Assembly (NCBI RefSeq): GCF_010731595.1
Contig: NZ_AP022582.1
Location: 2,108,001 to 2,172,000 of the forward strand
Direction of reading: 5' to 3'
Length of the DNA stretch: 64,000 nucleotides
From: Mycobacterium seoulense
GTDB taxonomy: Bacteria; Actinomycetota; Actinomycetes; Mycobacteriales; Mycobacteriaceae
Part shown: in pieces, positions 54,781 to 63,973 of the stretch
Layout: every line of letters starts with the position of its first letter
Numbering within the stretch: the stretch's first letter is position 1
Notes under the pieces: model-generated
The model's input: the letters and a program-made list of their open reading frames with translations, nothing else
Database searches by the model: none
What the model was told of the DNA's origin: nothing
Made by a program: the position numbers and the translations under genes

Positions 54781-56034
54781 ATGACAACCCGACCCGACGT
54801 CACCGACGACGCCATCGTCGACTTCGACCACCACTCCGACGCGTTCAACCTCAACGAGCTGGCCATCAACGCCGAGCTGAGACAAAAATGCCCCGTCGCC
54901 TGGAACGAGAACTACGGCGGCTTCTGGTTCCTCAGCAGCTACGACGCGGTCAGCCGCACGGCCAGGGACGGCGACACCTTCGCCCACAAATACGAACCCA
55001 ACGCCGCCGACGGCGTCGACTACCAAGGCGAGATGGGCGTCCCGCGCCCCGAAGGCCAGCCGGCCCTGGGCATCGGCGAGGTGGACGGCCCCTACCACCA
55101 GGCCCTCCGGCACGCGCTGGCCCCGTTCTTCTCCCCCGGCGCCGTCCAGAAACTCAAGCCATTCATGGAATACAAAGCCCATGAGTTCCTCGACCAGAAG
55201 ATCGAAGACGGCCGCATGGACCTCGTCCTCGACTACGCCAGCCCGGTCCCGGCCATCCTCACCATGAAGCTGATGGGCCTGCCCCACGACAACTGGCACC
55301 TCTACGCCAACCTCTTCCACTCCGTCATGGCCGTCCCGCAGGACAGCCCGCAGTACCTCGAGGCCATCGCCAAAGTCCCGAAGATGATGCAAGAGGTCCT
55401 CGAATACGCGGCCACCAGACGGGCCAAACCCGACGAAGACCTGACCAGCTTCCTCATCCAGTTCGAGTTCGAGGGCCAGCGCCTCACCGACGAACAGCTG
55501 CTCAACATCCTCTGGAACCTCATCGGCGGCGGCGTCGACACCACCACCTCCCAAACCGCACTCACGCTCGAATACCTGGGCACCCACCCCGCCATCAGAC
55601 AACAACTCATCGACCACCCCGAGCTCTACCGCACCGCCACCGACGAATTCCTGCGCTACTTCTCGGTCAACCAAACCCTCAGCCGCACAGTCACTCACGA
55701 CGTCGAACTCAACGGGCAACACCTGAGGAAGAACGACAGAGTGGTCATCAGCTGGCTTTCGGCCAACCACGACGAAAAAGAATTCCCAAACCCCGACGAG
55801 ATCATCCTGGACCGCGCCCCCAACCGCCACGTCGCCTTCGGACTCGGGCCGCACCGCTGCATCGGCTCACACCTGGCGCGGCTGATGGCCGAAGTGATGG
55901 TCAGGGCGGTCCTCAACCGGATCCCCGACTACCAAGTCGACGTGCAAAACGTCCACCAATACCTCGGCAACCCCAGCATGACCGGGCTGGGCACGCTGCC
56001 GGTCACCTTCACCCCCGGTGCGAAACGAGGCTAG
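54781..56034 (+). CDS. Cytochrome P450
   Basis: A 417-aa P450. The heme loop is FGLGPHRCIGSHLAR, the K-helix ExxR is in TDEFLRYF (E-F-L-R), and the I-helix has GGGVDTTTS where AGxxTT is usual. GGAGG (about 54766-54770) precedes the ATG at 54781. It directly precedes an alpha/beta-hydrolase and a tocopherol-cyclase-like gene with no gaps, so the three likely act on one hydrophobic substrate. CYP family number not determined. Confidence 0.88.
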   Translation: MTTRPDVTDDAIVDFDHHSDAFNLNELAINAELRQKCPVAWNENYGGFWFLSSYDAVSRTARDGDTFAHKYEPNAADGVDYQGEMGVPRPEGQPALGIGEVDGPYHQALRHALAPFFSPGAVQKLKPFMEYKAHEFLDQKIEDGRMDLVLDYASPVPAILTMKLMGLPHDNWHLYANLFHSVMAVPQDSPQYLEAIAKVPKMMQEVLEYAATRRAKPDEDLTSFLIQFEFEGQRLTDEQLLNILWNLIGGGVDTTTSQTALTLEYLGTHPAIRQQLIDHPELYRTATDEFLRYFSVNQTLSRTVTHDVELNGQHLRKNDRVVISWLSANHDEKEFPNPDEIILDRAPNRHVAFGLGPHRCIGSHLARLMAEVMVRAVLNRIPDYQVDVQNVHQYLGNPSMTGLGTLPVTFTPGAKRG

Positions 56035-57192
56035 ATGCCTGCCAACCCGATGACGCACATGCTGGGTCCGTTCACCCGCACCGGCGGCTTCTACGCCCGC
56101 TCGTGGGGCTCCTACCTGGATCGTCAGCCCGACGAGCTACCGGTGGCCCGGCCCACCATCGCGCTGGCGGCGCAGGCGTTCCGCGACGAAATCCTGCTGG
56201 CCGGCTTCAGCCTGTTGCGCCGGGCTCCCGACGCAGAAACGCTCGAACGGATCGACACCGAAGTGCTTGCGGCACAAGAGTTTTACGGAGCAAAGGGCTG
56301 GCTTGACAATCCCGAGGGGTTCTTCGCCCCTCCCCCGCTCCCCACCGACGTGACGGTCAAGCGCGTGCGCAGCATGGGACGCAACTACGAGCGGCTGTCC
56401 TTCGACAGCGACTACGAGCCCCATGACGGCGAGCCCGGCCGGGAACGGTGGCACAGCTACACCGGCAACAACCGCGAATACGCCCTGATGTTCCGGCACC
56501 AACGGCCGCGGCCCTGGCTGATCTGCATCCACGGCGCCGAGATGGGCCGCGCCGCGCTCGACCCCATGCTGTTTCATGCCTGGCACCTGTACCGCGATCT
56601 CGATCTCAACGTCGTGCTCCCGGTACTCCCCCTGCACGGCCCCCGAGCAAGCGGCCCGAAGTTCCCCAGTGAGGACGTGCTCGACGACGTCCACGGCGCC
56701 GCCCAGGCGGTCTGGGACATCAGGCGGCTGATCGCCTGGATCCGCGGGCAACAGCCCGACGCCGCGATAGGGGTCAACGGCATCTCGCTCGGCGGTCTGA
56801 TCTCGTCGCTGGTCGCCAGCCTCGACGATGGCCTCGCCTGCGCCATCCTGGGTGTGCCGGCCGTCGACCTGGTGAACCTGGTCGGCCGCCACGCCGGTCT
56901 CAGCGGCCACGCCGCCCTGCGCCACACCATGCACTCGGCCGAACCCCTCGGCCGGATGATCTCGCCGCTGGCACTGACCCCGCGGGTGCCGGAAAAGGGC
57001 CGCTTCATCTACGCCGGCCTCGCGGACCGGCTGGTGCACCCGCGCGACCAGGTCACCCGACTCTGGGAGCACTGGGGCAAACCCGAAATCCAGTGGTACC
57101 CAGGCGGTCACACCGGATTCTTCGGCTCGCGGCCGGTGCAGCGCTTCATCGACGACGCGCTCGTGCAGTCCGGGCTGGCCGACCAGAGATGA
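56035..57192 (+). CDS. Alpha/beta-hydrolase fold protein
   Basis: A 385-aa protein. The oxyanion strand ICIHGAEMG, the nucleophile elbow GISLGG (Ser at about residue 246) and the late GGHTGFF histidine support an alpha/beta-hydrolase. The first 140 residues are an unusual N-terminal extension. The ATG at 56035 follows the P450 stop without a gap, and the next gene starts in its stop codon (ATGA). Probably an esterase on a P450 product (inference). Confidence 0.82.
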   Translation: MPANPMTHMLGPFTRTGGFYARSWGSYLDRQPDELPVARPTIALAAQAFRDEILLAGFSLLRRAPDAETLERIDTEVLAAQEFYGAKGWLDNPEGFFAPPPLPTDVTVKRVRSMGRNYERLSFDSDYEPHDGEPGRERWHSYTGNNREYALMFRHQRPRPWLICIHGAEMGRAALDPMLFHAWHLYRDLDLNVVLPVLPLHGPRASGPKFPSEDVLDDVHGAAQAVWDIRRLIAWIRGQQPDAAIGVNGISLGGLISSLVASLDDGLACAILGVPAVDLVNLVGRHAGLSGHAALRHTMHSAEPLGRMISPLALTPRVPEKGRFIYAGLADRLVHPRDQVTRLWEHWGKPEIQWYPGGHTGFFGSRPVQRFIDDALVQSGLADQR

Positions 57193-58190
57193 CCGCCTCC
57201 TACCTGCGATGGATCGCGGCGAACACGGCCAAGCCGCTGGTCCATGCCTATCGGCGCACCGGTGCCGACGTGCCCTTCGGCGACCCGGTTCCTTCACACG
57301 CGACCGAGATGGAGGGCTGGTTCTGGCGCCTCACCGATGCCGCCTCGGGTCGCGTCGTCGTCGCGCTGTGCAGCGTGAACCGGAATCCCGACGGCGACTG
57401 GGCCACCGTCGCGGTCGCGCTGCACCCCGGCGGCATGGTGCGCTCCGCGGCCATGGACGGTGCCCACGCCGCATCGTCCACGTTCTCCGTGCACGCCGGC
57501 ACCGCTCCCGACTGCCATCTGGCGGCGAGCCTCGATCGGCTCCGGATCGACCTCGACGGCATCCACCTCGACCTGCATTTCGCCGATCCCTTCAACTGGC
57601 CCAAGGCCTTTGGCGGAGGCGGCTTCTTCTCTTCGGTCCCGTTTCTCAACCAATACTGGCATCCCTACCGCCTCGGTGGAACAGCCACCGGCACAGTCGA
57701 ATTCGCCACAGGCACCTGGTCGTTCGGTAACGCCCGGCTGTACACGGAACGTAACTGGGGCGCGGGCTTCCCCGAGCGCTGGTGGTGGGGTCAGGCACAC
57801 GATTTCGGTGACGCCGACGTCTCGGTCGCGTTCTCGGGGGGCCTTCTTCAGCTCGGCCCGATCCGCAGGGACGTCACCGGTGTCGTCGTGCGACTGGGCG
57901 ACCGCATCATCCGGGTAACCCCGCCGGCGCCCGTGCGATCGGACGTCGGCGACGGACACTGGACCGTGTCGGCACGCACACTGCGCTACCACATCGAGCT
58001 GGACGGAGACGGCACCCGCGCGGATCCGCACGTCTTACCGGTTCCGCTGCCCGCGCAGCGGCGCAACATCGACACCGACTTCGAGCACCTCGCCGGCCGA
58101 TTGCATTGCAGGGTGCGGGAATACGGCCGGGTGGTGTTCGACGGCACCTGCGGGCTGGCCGGCCTGGAGGTGGGCAGCCGGCCGGCCTAG
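57189..58190 (+). CDS. Tocopherol-cyclase-like protein
   Basis: A 333-aa protein of the tocopherol-cyclase-like fold (lipocalin-type beta-barrel duplication). The supporting block is FGNARLYTERNWGAGFPERW followed by WWGQAHDF, the hallmark of that family; MEGWFWRLTD lies near the start. Bacterial members are not known to make tocopherol and probably cyclise or bind an isoprenoid or polyketide lipid. The ATG overlaps the hydrolase stop (57189-57192). Third gene of the P450 operon. Confidence 0.78.
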   Translation: MTASYLRWIAANTAKPLVHAYRRTGADVPFGDPVPSHATEMEGWFWRLTDAASGRVVVALCSVNRNPDGDWATVAVALHPGGMVRSAAMDGAHAASSTFSVHAGTAPDCHLAASLDRLRIDLDGIHLDLHFADPFNWPKAFGGGGFFSSVPFLNQYWHPYRLGGTATGTVEFATGTWSFGNARLYTERNWGAGFPERWWWGQAHDFGDADVSVAFSGGLLQLGPIRRDVTGVVVRLGDRIIRVTPPAPVRSDVGDGHWTVSARTLRYHIELDGDGTRADPHVLPVPLPAQRRNIDTDFEHLAGRLHCRVREYGRVVFDGTCGLAGLEVGSRPA

Positions 58191-58194
58191 ATGA

Positions 58195-59649
58195 TCACAA
58201 CGCGGTCGCGTACTGCAGCACCGGCTCCGACGAATCGACGTGCCCAAAGCTGATGATCCGCAGCCGATCCGGGCGCACCTCGTAGCGCACGCCGTCGACC
58301 GGGTTGGTGACATCGAACCCGTCCCCGGAGCGCTGCGCGTTGGACAGCTCGATGTGCGCGCCGTCGCGGATCCGCTCGCCGCGGTAGTAATAACTGCCGC
58401 TGAGGTTTTCACACACCACGGCCAGCGACTTGGCGGTGCGCACCACGGCCGCCGGCGGATTGCCCGGGTCGCAGCGGGCCGTCTCGCCGACGAACCCCAG
58501 CCCGTCGGCGCCCTGTACGGGAGCCGACAGCGTCGGCGTCTTCGGCGGCGGCGCGCTCGACGGCGCGGGAGACGGCGCCTGAGCCGCCCGCGGCGGGTGT
58601 GAACCGCCGCTCATCAACGCCGACACCAGCGCCACGATCAGCCCGGCGGCCACCAGCACCACCGCCGCCGCGGTCACCACGAACGCCCCCCGGCCGCCGA
58701 CGGGCCGCCACCCCTCCGGCCGCGAAGGCCGCGAAGGTCTCGGCGGCGGCTCGACGGGCGGATAGGGGCTGTAACCGGTGTCGTCGGGATTGGGATAGAC
58801 CGCCTCAAATCGCCGGGTGCGCAGCGGCCCCGCTCCCGCGCCGGCCCCGACCGGCTGGTAGACCTCGGACACGGCCTCGCTGGCCGCGCGGGCGAGTTCA
58901 CCGGCGGAGGCGAACCGCGCCGTCCGCTGTTTGGCCATGCCGCGGGCGATGACGTCGTCGAAGGCCCGGCCGATTCCGCGGCGCATGATGCTGGGCCGCG
59001 GCGCCGGCGACAACAGGTGCGCGCTCCTCAGCTCCGCCGGGTCCGCACCCTCGAACGGCGGCTGGCCGGTGAGGCACTCGTAGAGCAGGCACGCCAGTGA
59101 GTACACGTCGGTTTGCGGCCCGACCCGCCCGGTGGTGAACCGCTCGGGCGCCATGTAGGCGCGCGAGGCGTCGGCGTGCGCGATCCCGAAGTCGGCGAGG
59201 TACGCGAAGTGATCCGGGGTGAGCAGGACGTTCTCGGGCCGGACGCCCAGGTGCACCAGCCCGGCGGCGTGCGCGGCGTCCAGCGCCCGCGCCACCTGCG
59301 CGACGATCGACGCGGCTCGCGGCGGTTCCAGCGGCCCCCGCTCGCGCAGCAGGTCCTCGAGGCTGCCGCCCTCGACCAGGTGCATGTCGACGAACGGCAC
59401 GCCGTCGATCTCGCCGAAGTCGTGCACCGGGATGACGTGGGGCTCCTGCAGCCGGGACGCGATCGCGCACTCCCGCCGAAAGCGTTGCTGGAAGCCGGTT
59501 TCCGCGGCCATCGCGGCAGGCAGCAGCTTGAGGGCGACCGTGCGGTCCTTAACCGTGTCGTACGCCCGATAGACCTCGCCCGTCGCGCCCGTCCCGATCA
59601 GCGATCGCATCTCGTAGGGCCCGAACCGGGTGCGCAGACGCGAGGTCAA
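58195..59649 (-). CDS. Predicted pseudokinase: Ser/Thr kinase fold lacking catalytic Asp
   Basis: A 484-aa membrane protein. The kinase domain (residues 10-260) has the glycine loop IGTGATGEV, the VALK lysine K41 and DFG (153-155). The catalytic loop reads H133-L-G-V-R-P-E-N140 instead of HRDxKPxN, so the catalytic Asp is missing. The DFG to APE segment is only 17 residues. One transmembrane helix is at about 345-370, then a Pro-rich stalk and a roughly 100-residue extracytoplasmic domain with two cysteines. Start taken as TTG 59649, which gives LTSRLRTRFGPYEMRSL. It may sense an envelope signal or scaffold the active kinase nearby. Confidence 0.82.
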   Translation of the reverse strand: MTSRLRTRFGPYEMRSLIGTGATGEVYRAYDTVKDRTVALKLLPAAMAAETGFQQRFRRECAIASRLQEPHVIPVHDFGEIDGVPFVDMHLVEGGSLEDLLRERGPLEPPRAASIVAQVARALDAAHAAGLVHLGVRPENVLLTPDHFAYLADFGIAHADASRAYMAPERFTTGRVGPQTDVYSLACLLYECLTGQPPFEGADPAELRSAHLLSPAPRPSIMRRGIGRAFDDVIARGMAKQRTARFASAGELARAASEAVSEVYQPVGAGAGAGPLRTRRFEAVYPNPDDTGYSPYPPVEPPPRPSRPSRPEGWRPVGGRGAFVVTAAAVVLVAAGLIVALVSALMSGGSHPPRAAQAPSPAPSSAPPPKTPTLSAPVQGADGLGFVGETARCDPGNPPAAVVRTAKSLAVVCENLSGSYYYRGERIRDGAHIELSNAQRSGDGFDVTNPVDGVRYEVRPDRLRIISFGHVDSSEPVLQYATAL

Positions 59650-59728
59650 TGGGCAAATCCTTTCGATGCGTCGAACAGGTCCAGCCCGCCGGGTTCCCCA
59701 ATCCGCCGCCGACCTAACGTGCGCCGGG

Positions 59729-60076
59729 TCACGCGTGCGGCGGCACCGGGCACCAGAACAGGCCGCAGTTGAAATTCGGCGGTCCGGCCGGCGCGCGGGG
59801 GGTGGCGCTGATCGGGCCGCTCGGCCAGCCGTAGACGGCGCCGGTGTCGGCGTCGACGACGCCGCGGTAGTCGTAGTAATAGAGGTGGCACACGCCCATG
59901 TCCCAGCTGATGAAGTTGTCCGGGACGCGCTCGCCCGGGCACCACTTGCCGCAGGTGTGCCCGGCCGGGCAGTTCCCGCCGACGTGGCCATAGGGGTCGG
60001 CCTGGGCGACGCCCGCGGCCAGCCCCGCGCCGATGCCGGCGGTCAGCAGCGCGCCGGCCATCCACTTCTTGTTCAT
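59729..60076 (-). CDS. Small secreted Cys-rich protein
   Basis: A 115-aa protein with a signal peptide (residues 1-26, cleavage at AQA-DP). The mature part has six cysteines (NCPAGHTCGKWCPGE, then GVCHLYYYD, then NCGLFWCP), typical of small mycobacterial exported proteins. It lies between two kinase genes on the same strand, but no functional link is evident. Start at ATG 60076. Confidence 0.7.
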   Translation of the reverse strand: MNKKWMAGALLTAGIGAGLAAGVAQADPYGHVGGNCPAGHTCGKWCPGERVPDNFISWDMGVCHLYYYDYRGVVDADTGAVYGWPSGPISATPRAPAGPPNFNCGLFWCPVPPHA

Positions 60077-60122
60077 GTCGTCAGCACACATCGGCCGGTC
60101 GGCTACCGATCCCACATGGACG

Positions 60123-61274
60123 TCAGCCGCCGTGCCCGCCCTTGTGCTTGTTGCCCGGGTGCGGCGGAGGCGCGGGCGGCGCCGCCTGTTCGGTGGTAGT
60201 CGTGGGTGTGGTGGTGGTCGTCGTGGGCGGGGGCACCGGCGTCGTCGTGGTGTTGACCGGCGTCGGCGGTGGCGCCGAGAACGGCGGGTCGATCGCGAAC
60301 AGGAGCAGGGCCAGCACGACGGCGGCGACCATCGCCGCGATCCACCATTTGTGCCTGCGTGGGGCCGGCTCCGGCGGCGCGCCCACGTAGGTGTAGGTCA
60401 TCGGCGCGACGACCGGGGCGTCCATCACCAACGTCGGCGGGCGGACGGGACTGGGCTGGGGGTTGCCCGCGAGCGCGGCGCGCATGGCGCCGGCCTGGTC
60501 GAACCGCCGGGCGGGGTCGCGCGCCATCGCCCGTTCGATCGCCGCGGCAAGCGGCGGTGGCACGTCCGGGCGCAGCGCGGCCAGCGGCGGCGGCGAGTCG
60601 TGCAGGATCGCGTGCGCCAGCGGACCCAAATCCTCCTGCGGGAACGGCCGCCGCCCGGTCAGCGCCTCGTACCCCACCACGCCGACGGCGTAGAGGTCGT
60701 CGGTCACCGCGGCCGGCTTGGACGTCAGCCGCTCGGGACTCAGATAGGCCATGCTGCCGACCACTTCGCCCGCCCTGGTGTAGGCGGCGCCGGACGTCTT
60801 GGCGATGCCGAAATCGGCGAGCTTGGGTTCACCGGTGGCGGTGAACAGGATGTTGCCCGGCTTGACGTCGCGGTGCAGGATGCCGGCATGATGCGCCTCG
60901 GCCAGCGCGTCCAGGACGCCGTCGAGGACGGCGTACACGAACGCCGGGGGCAGCGGCCCGCGGGCGATGTGGTCGGCCAGCGACACTCCCGGTAGCCGCT
61001 CCATGACGATGAACGGCAGGCCCTCGTGCTCGCCGACGTCGTGGACCACCACGACGTGACGGCCGGTCAGCCGCGCGGCCGCGCGCGCCTCCGCGTCAAA
61101 CCGCAAGCGGCTGTCCGGCCGGTCGGCCACCCCGGGATAGAGCAGCTTGATGGCGACGGGCCGGTTCAGCTTCAGGTCCCAGCCGTCACGCACCTCGGCC
61201 ATCGCGCCGCGGCCCAGGACCCCGCGCAGCTCGTATCGACCGTCGCCAAGGCGCCCGCCCGGCACCACGAGCAC
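60123..61274 (-). CDS. Membrane Ser/Thr protein kinase
   Basis: A 383-aa eukaryotic-like kinase. The glycine loop is GRGAMAEV, VAIK lysine K43, HRD at H134-R-D136 with KPGN, DFG at 154-156, and an intact activation segment with TRAGEVVGSMAYLSPE. A transmembrane helix lies at about 310-330, followed by an extracytoplasmic Pro/Thr-rich tail ending GNKHKGGHGG; no PASTA repeats. The frame is open to 61406, but residues before GTG 61274 do not look kinase-like, so I used that start; this is uncertain. Likely phosphorylates itself and envelope-related targets. Confidence 0.85.
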   Translation of the reverse strand: MLVVPGGRLGDGRYELRGVLGRGAMAEVRDGWDLKLNRPVAIKLLYPGVADRPDSRLRFDAEARAAARLTGRHVVVVHDVGEHEGLPFIVMERLPGVSLADHIARGPLPPAFVYAVLDGVLDALAEAHHAGILHRDVKPGNILFTATGEPKLADFGIAKTSGAAYTRAGEVVGSMAYLSPERLTSKPAAVTDDLYAVGVVGYEALTGRRPFPQEDLGPLAHAILHDSPPPLAALRPDVPPPLAAAIERAMARDPARRFDQAGAMRAALAGNPQPSPVRPPTLVMDAPVVAPMTYTYVGAPPEPAPRRHKWWIAAMVAAVVLALLLFAIDPPFSAPPPTPVNTTTTPVPPPTTTTTTPTTTTEQAAPPAPPPHPGNKHKGGHGG

Positions 61275-61421
61275 TCCGTTACTGCCCTGGCCGCGGTAAG
61301 GCTGAATTCCTGGGAGGTCCGTGTCGATCTCCTGTCGGAAAGCTGACTGCCCTGCTGGTTCCGGATAACCACACGCCCGCAGATCGAAACGTCGACGGGC
61401 GGTCAACGGCGGGAGACCCCG

Positions 61422-63242
61422 TCACCCGCGCGGTTTCTGCACCGCCCCCGCATACTCGCCGACGAAGCCGTTCCCCAACCACCACCTGGGCTCGGTGTAC
61501 TCGAAGATTTCCTCGCCGAGCGCGCGATCGCGCACCGACCTCTTGACGGGAAACGGATTCATCCCCGTCTTGTATTCGACGCCGACCATGGCGGGCGCGT
61601 TCGGCCGGCCCCGCCTGGGCAGCGCCTCGAAACCGGCCTGCGCAATCATCGTGTTCAACTCGGTGGGGCGAGGGAACCGGCGAAAGTCGTGGTTGGGCTT
61701 GTGCAGACCGAACACAAACAGCGGCCCGACGGTCACGAAACAAAGCCAGGTGCACAGGTTGCGATCCGGCGCGACGTAGAACATCCGGCCGCCCGGCTTC
61801 AGCGCGCGAAACACGCTGTCCATCAGGCGGCGGTGCTCGGTGCAGTGGTCAAGCACGCCGTGCAGGTAAACCAGGTCGAACCGATTGTCCCCCAACACCT
61901 CCGGGTTACGCGCGTCCCCGACGACGAAGGTCACCCCGGCCTGGCCGGCAAAGCGCTTTCTGGCCGCGTCGATCGACTTGTAGTCGACATCGACGCCCAC
62001 GATGTCCCATTGGCCCAACTCCGGAAATCTTTCGAGCAATCCTCCGATCGCCCCGCCACCGCCGCAACCGACCACCGCCATCCTCGGGCGCCGATCGCCT
62101 ATCGACGGAAGGTAGTCGCGCAGGAAATCCCATGCGGCGTAGTCGATCTCACCGACGAGCTCGGCGGTGAACCGCCACTGCTCGCTGACCTCGGCGTTGG
62201 AGAAGTAACGCACCCCGCGCTCGATCGTGCCGTTGCTGATCCGCATCAGCACACGATCGATCATCGAATAGCGGTACTCGGGCTCGCCCGCCGCATCGTT
62301 GGCCCATTCCCGCTCGAGGAACTCGAAGTAGCGTCGCTCTTCGGGCTCGATCGGCGGCTCCCACGACTGGGCGTGCCCGAGCACGCGTTCCCGAATCCAC
62401 GAGTCGACCACGCGGCTGTAGACGATCGTGTCGAACAGCATGAGCTGATGGCCGCCACCGGGCATCATGAAGAAATCCTTGGTCCCGCCGATCCGCTCGA
62501 AGCACTCTCGGCAGTGCTCGGCGCCGACGACCTCGTCGTGCTCCCCGCAGGTGATCAGGACGGGCTTTGTGTTGGCGGCGGCGGGTTTTGGCGGAACGTA
62601 GTTGAACACCGAGTGGTAGCTCTTGAGCCCGTACCGCCAGACGTAGAACGGGTCGTTCTTCTTGGTGTCCAGCAGTCCGGGGTCTTCCTGGTAGGCGGCC
62701 TTGAAGTCGATGACCCGCCGCAGCGGGACCCGCAGCCGATCGCCGATCGCCTTGGCCGCCCACGTCGCCGGGCGCGATTGGAACAGCCGGATCGCCGGGC
62801 TCATCGGCGCCTCATGGTTCAACAAGATGTTCATGCACACGCCGGCGGTCACGGCCGGGCACGCGTCGAGGGCGTGGAACGCGACTTCGCCACCCTGGCT
62901 GGCACCGTGCAGGACGACGGGCAGTGAAGTGCGTCGTGCCGCGTAATCGGTGACCGCCCTGGTGTCTTCGAGGAAGGCGTCGAAGGTGAACACACCGGGC
63001 GTGCCTTCGGTGCGGCCGTGCCCGGTCAGGTCGAACGAATAGACGGCCGCACGATAATTGCGGCGCATGTGCTCGGCGAACGCGTCGTAACTCTCGCCGT
63101 TGCCGGCGGTGCCGTGCACCAGGACCAAGGCGTAGTCGGCGTGGTGATTGTCGTAGCAGCGCACGAAGATCCGTTTACCGCCGGATCCGTTCACCGTGTC
63201 TTCGACCATCGGCGGCACTGCCTGATCGGTGACGTTTGTCAT
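61422..63242 (-). CDS. Fusion of alpha/beta-hydrolase (lysophospholipase-like) and SAM methyltransferase
   Basis: A 606-aa two-domain protein. Residues 25-300 are a monoglyceride-lipase-like hydrolase: VLVHGTAGNGESYDAF, the nucleophile GASQGGE and a late GGGHQLM histidine. Residues 330-600 are a class I methyltransferase with motif I MAVVGCGGGGAIGG and then IVGVDVDYKS, VVGDARNP, DLVYLHGVLDH. Both active sites look intact. The ATG overlaps the TetR stop (63239-63242), so it is coupled to and regulated by that TetR. It may process and methylate one lipid (inference). Confidence 0.85.
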   Translation of the reverse strand: MTNVTDQAVPPMVEDTVNGSGGKRIFVRCYDNHHADYALVLVHGTAGNGESYDAFAEHMRRNYRAAVYSFDLTGHGRTEGTPGVFTFDAFLEDTRAVTDYAARRTSLPVVLHGASQGGEVAFHALDACPAVTAGVCMNILLNHEAPMSPAIRLFQSRPATWAAKAIGDRLRVPLRRVIDFKAAYQEDPGLLDTKKNDPFYVWRYGLKSYHSVFNYVPPKPAAANTKPVLITCGEHDEVVGAEHCRECFERIGGTKDFFMMPGGGHQLMLFDTIVYSRVVDSWIRERVLGHAQSWEPPIEPEERRYFEFLEREWANDAAGEPEYRYSMIDRVLMRISNGTIERGVRYFSNAEVSEQWRFTAELVGEIDYAAWDFLRDYLPSIGDRRPRMAVVGCGGGGAIGGLLERFPELGQWDIVGVDVDYKSIDAARKRFAGQAGVTFVVGDARNPEVLGDNRFDLVYLHGVLDHCTEHRRLMDSVFRALKPGGRMFYVAPDRNLCTWLCFVTVGPLFVFGLHKPNHDFRRFPRPTELNTMIAQAGFEALPRRGRPNAPAMVGVEYKTGMNPFPVKRSVRDRALGEEIFEYTEPRWWLGNGFVGEYAGAVQKPRG

Positions 63243-63880
63243 CGCCTGGGTTCCAATCCTTCGGTGATGCGGGCGGCGAGCAATTGGGCGAACGCGTCGA
63301 AGTCGCGACGAAAGCCCGACGTGTCGGAAACAAAGGGGCGCTGCATGGACATGCCCAGCAGCACGGTTTCGAAGAGGCGCACCGACTCGTCGATCAAGCG
63401 CTGCGGCACATCGTCACCGGCGATATGGCGAAGCGCCCCGGCGAGCTGCCGACGCTGAGTATCGCGATAGTCGACATACGCGGTGCGTAAAAACTCGTTG
63501 TGGTTGGCCGCTGCGGCGAACTCCACCATGAACGTGACCGCGTCGACGTTGTCGATGAACAGGGCGTACATCAGATTGGCCGCCTCGGTCAGATCATCAC
63601 GCACCGACGCCCCGCGCGGCAGTTGGGCGGAGGCCGTGGCGAACAATCGCTTCGCCATGTCGTCGATCGCCGCCTGGAAAAGTTTTTCCTTCGTCTCGAA
63701 GTGATAGTGCAGCAGCGTCTGCGAGACGCCGGCCTTGGTCGAGATCAGCTTCATCGAGGACTTTTCGTAGCCGTACGCGCAGAAGCATTGGATCGTCGTC
63801 TGCAGGATTCGCTGTCGGGCGTCGCCGGCGGTGGCCGCGGGGCCGGCGGGCTCCTCAGGCTTGGACACTGTCGCGGTCAA
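63239..63880 (-). CDS. TetR-family regulator of the fusion enzyme
   Basis: A 213-aa TetR protein with HTH SMKLISTKAGVSQTLLHYHFE (about residues 42-62). The open frame begins with TTG 63880; GTG 63868 is an alternative, and neither has a strong ribosome site. A symmetric operator-like site lies about 45 nt upstream. Its stop overlaps the start of the hydrolase-methyltransferase gene. Confidence 0.85.
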   Translation of the reverse strand: MTATVSKPEEPAGPAATAGDARQRILQTTIQCFCAYGYEKSSMKLISTKAGVSQTLLHYHFETKEKLFQAAIDDMAKRLFATASAQLPRGASVRDDLTEAANLMYALFIDNVDAVTFMVEFAAAANHNEFLRTAYVDYRDTQRRQLAGALRHIAGDDVPQRLIDESVRLFETVLLGMSMQRPFVSDTSGFRRDFDAFAQLLAARITEGLEPRR

Positions 63881-63925
63881 CGTCGCCTCGTCTCGTCATC
63901 TCACGTCCGCTTTCGGTCACGATAC

Positions 63926-63947
63926 TGCCTGATCGATCAGTCAGGCA
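63926..63947. promoter_or_regulatory. Palindromic operator upstream of TetR gene
   Basis: TGCCTGA (63926-63932) and TCAGGCA (63941-63947) are exact inverted repeats; inside them CTGATCGATCAG (63929-63940) is a 12-bp perfect palindrome offset from the outer one. It lies between the TetR start and a possible plus-strand gene at 63974, so it may control both. Confidence 0.65.
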
Positions 63948-63973
63948 AGGGTGGCGCGATACGCTATCGCTTG

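Noticed and set aside
61689..62927. 412-codon plus-strand frame opposite the hydrolase-methyltransferase gene
   Set aside because: Antisense to intact catalytic motifs; composition His/Val/Asp-rich as expected of a shadow frame.
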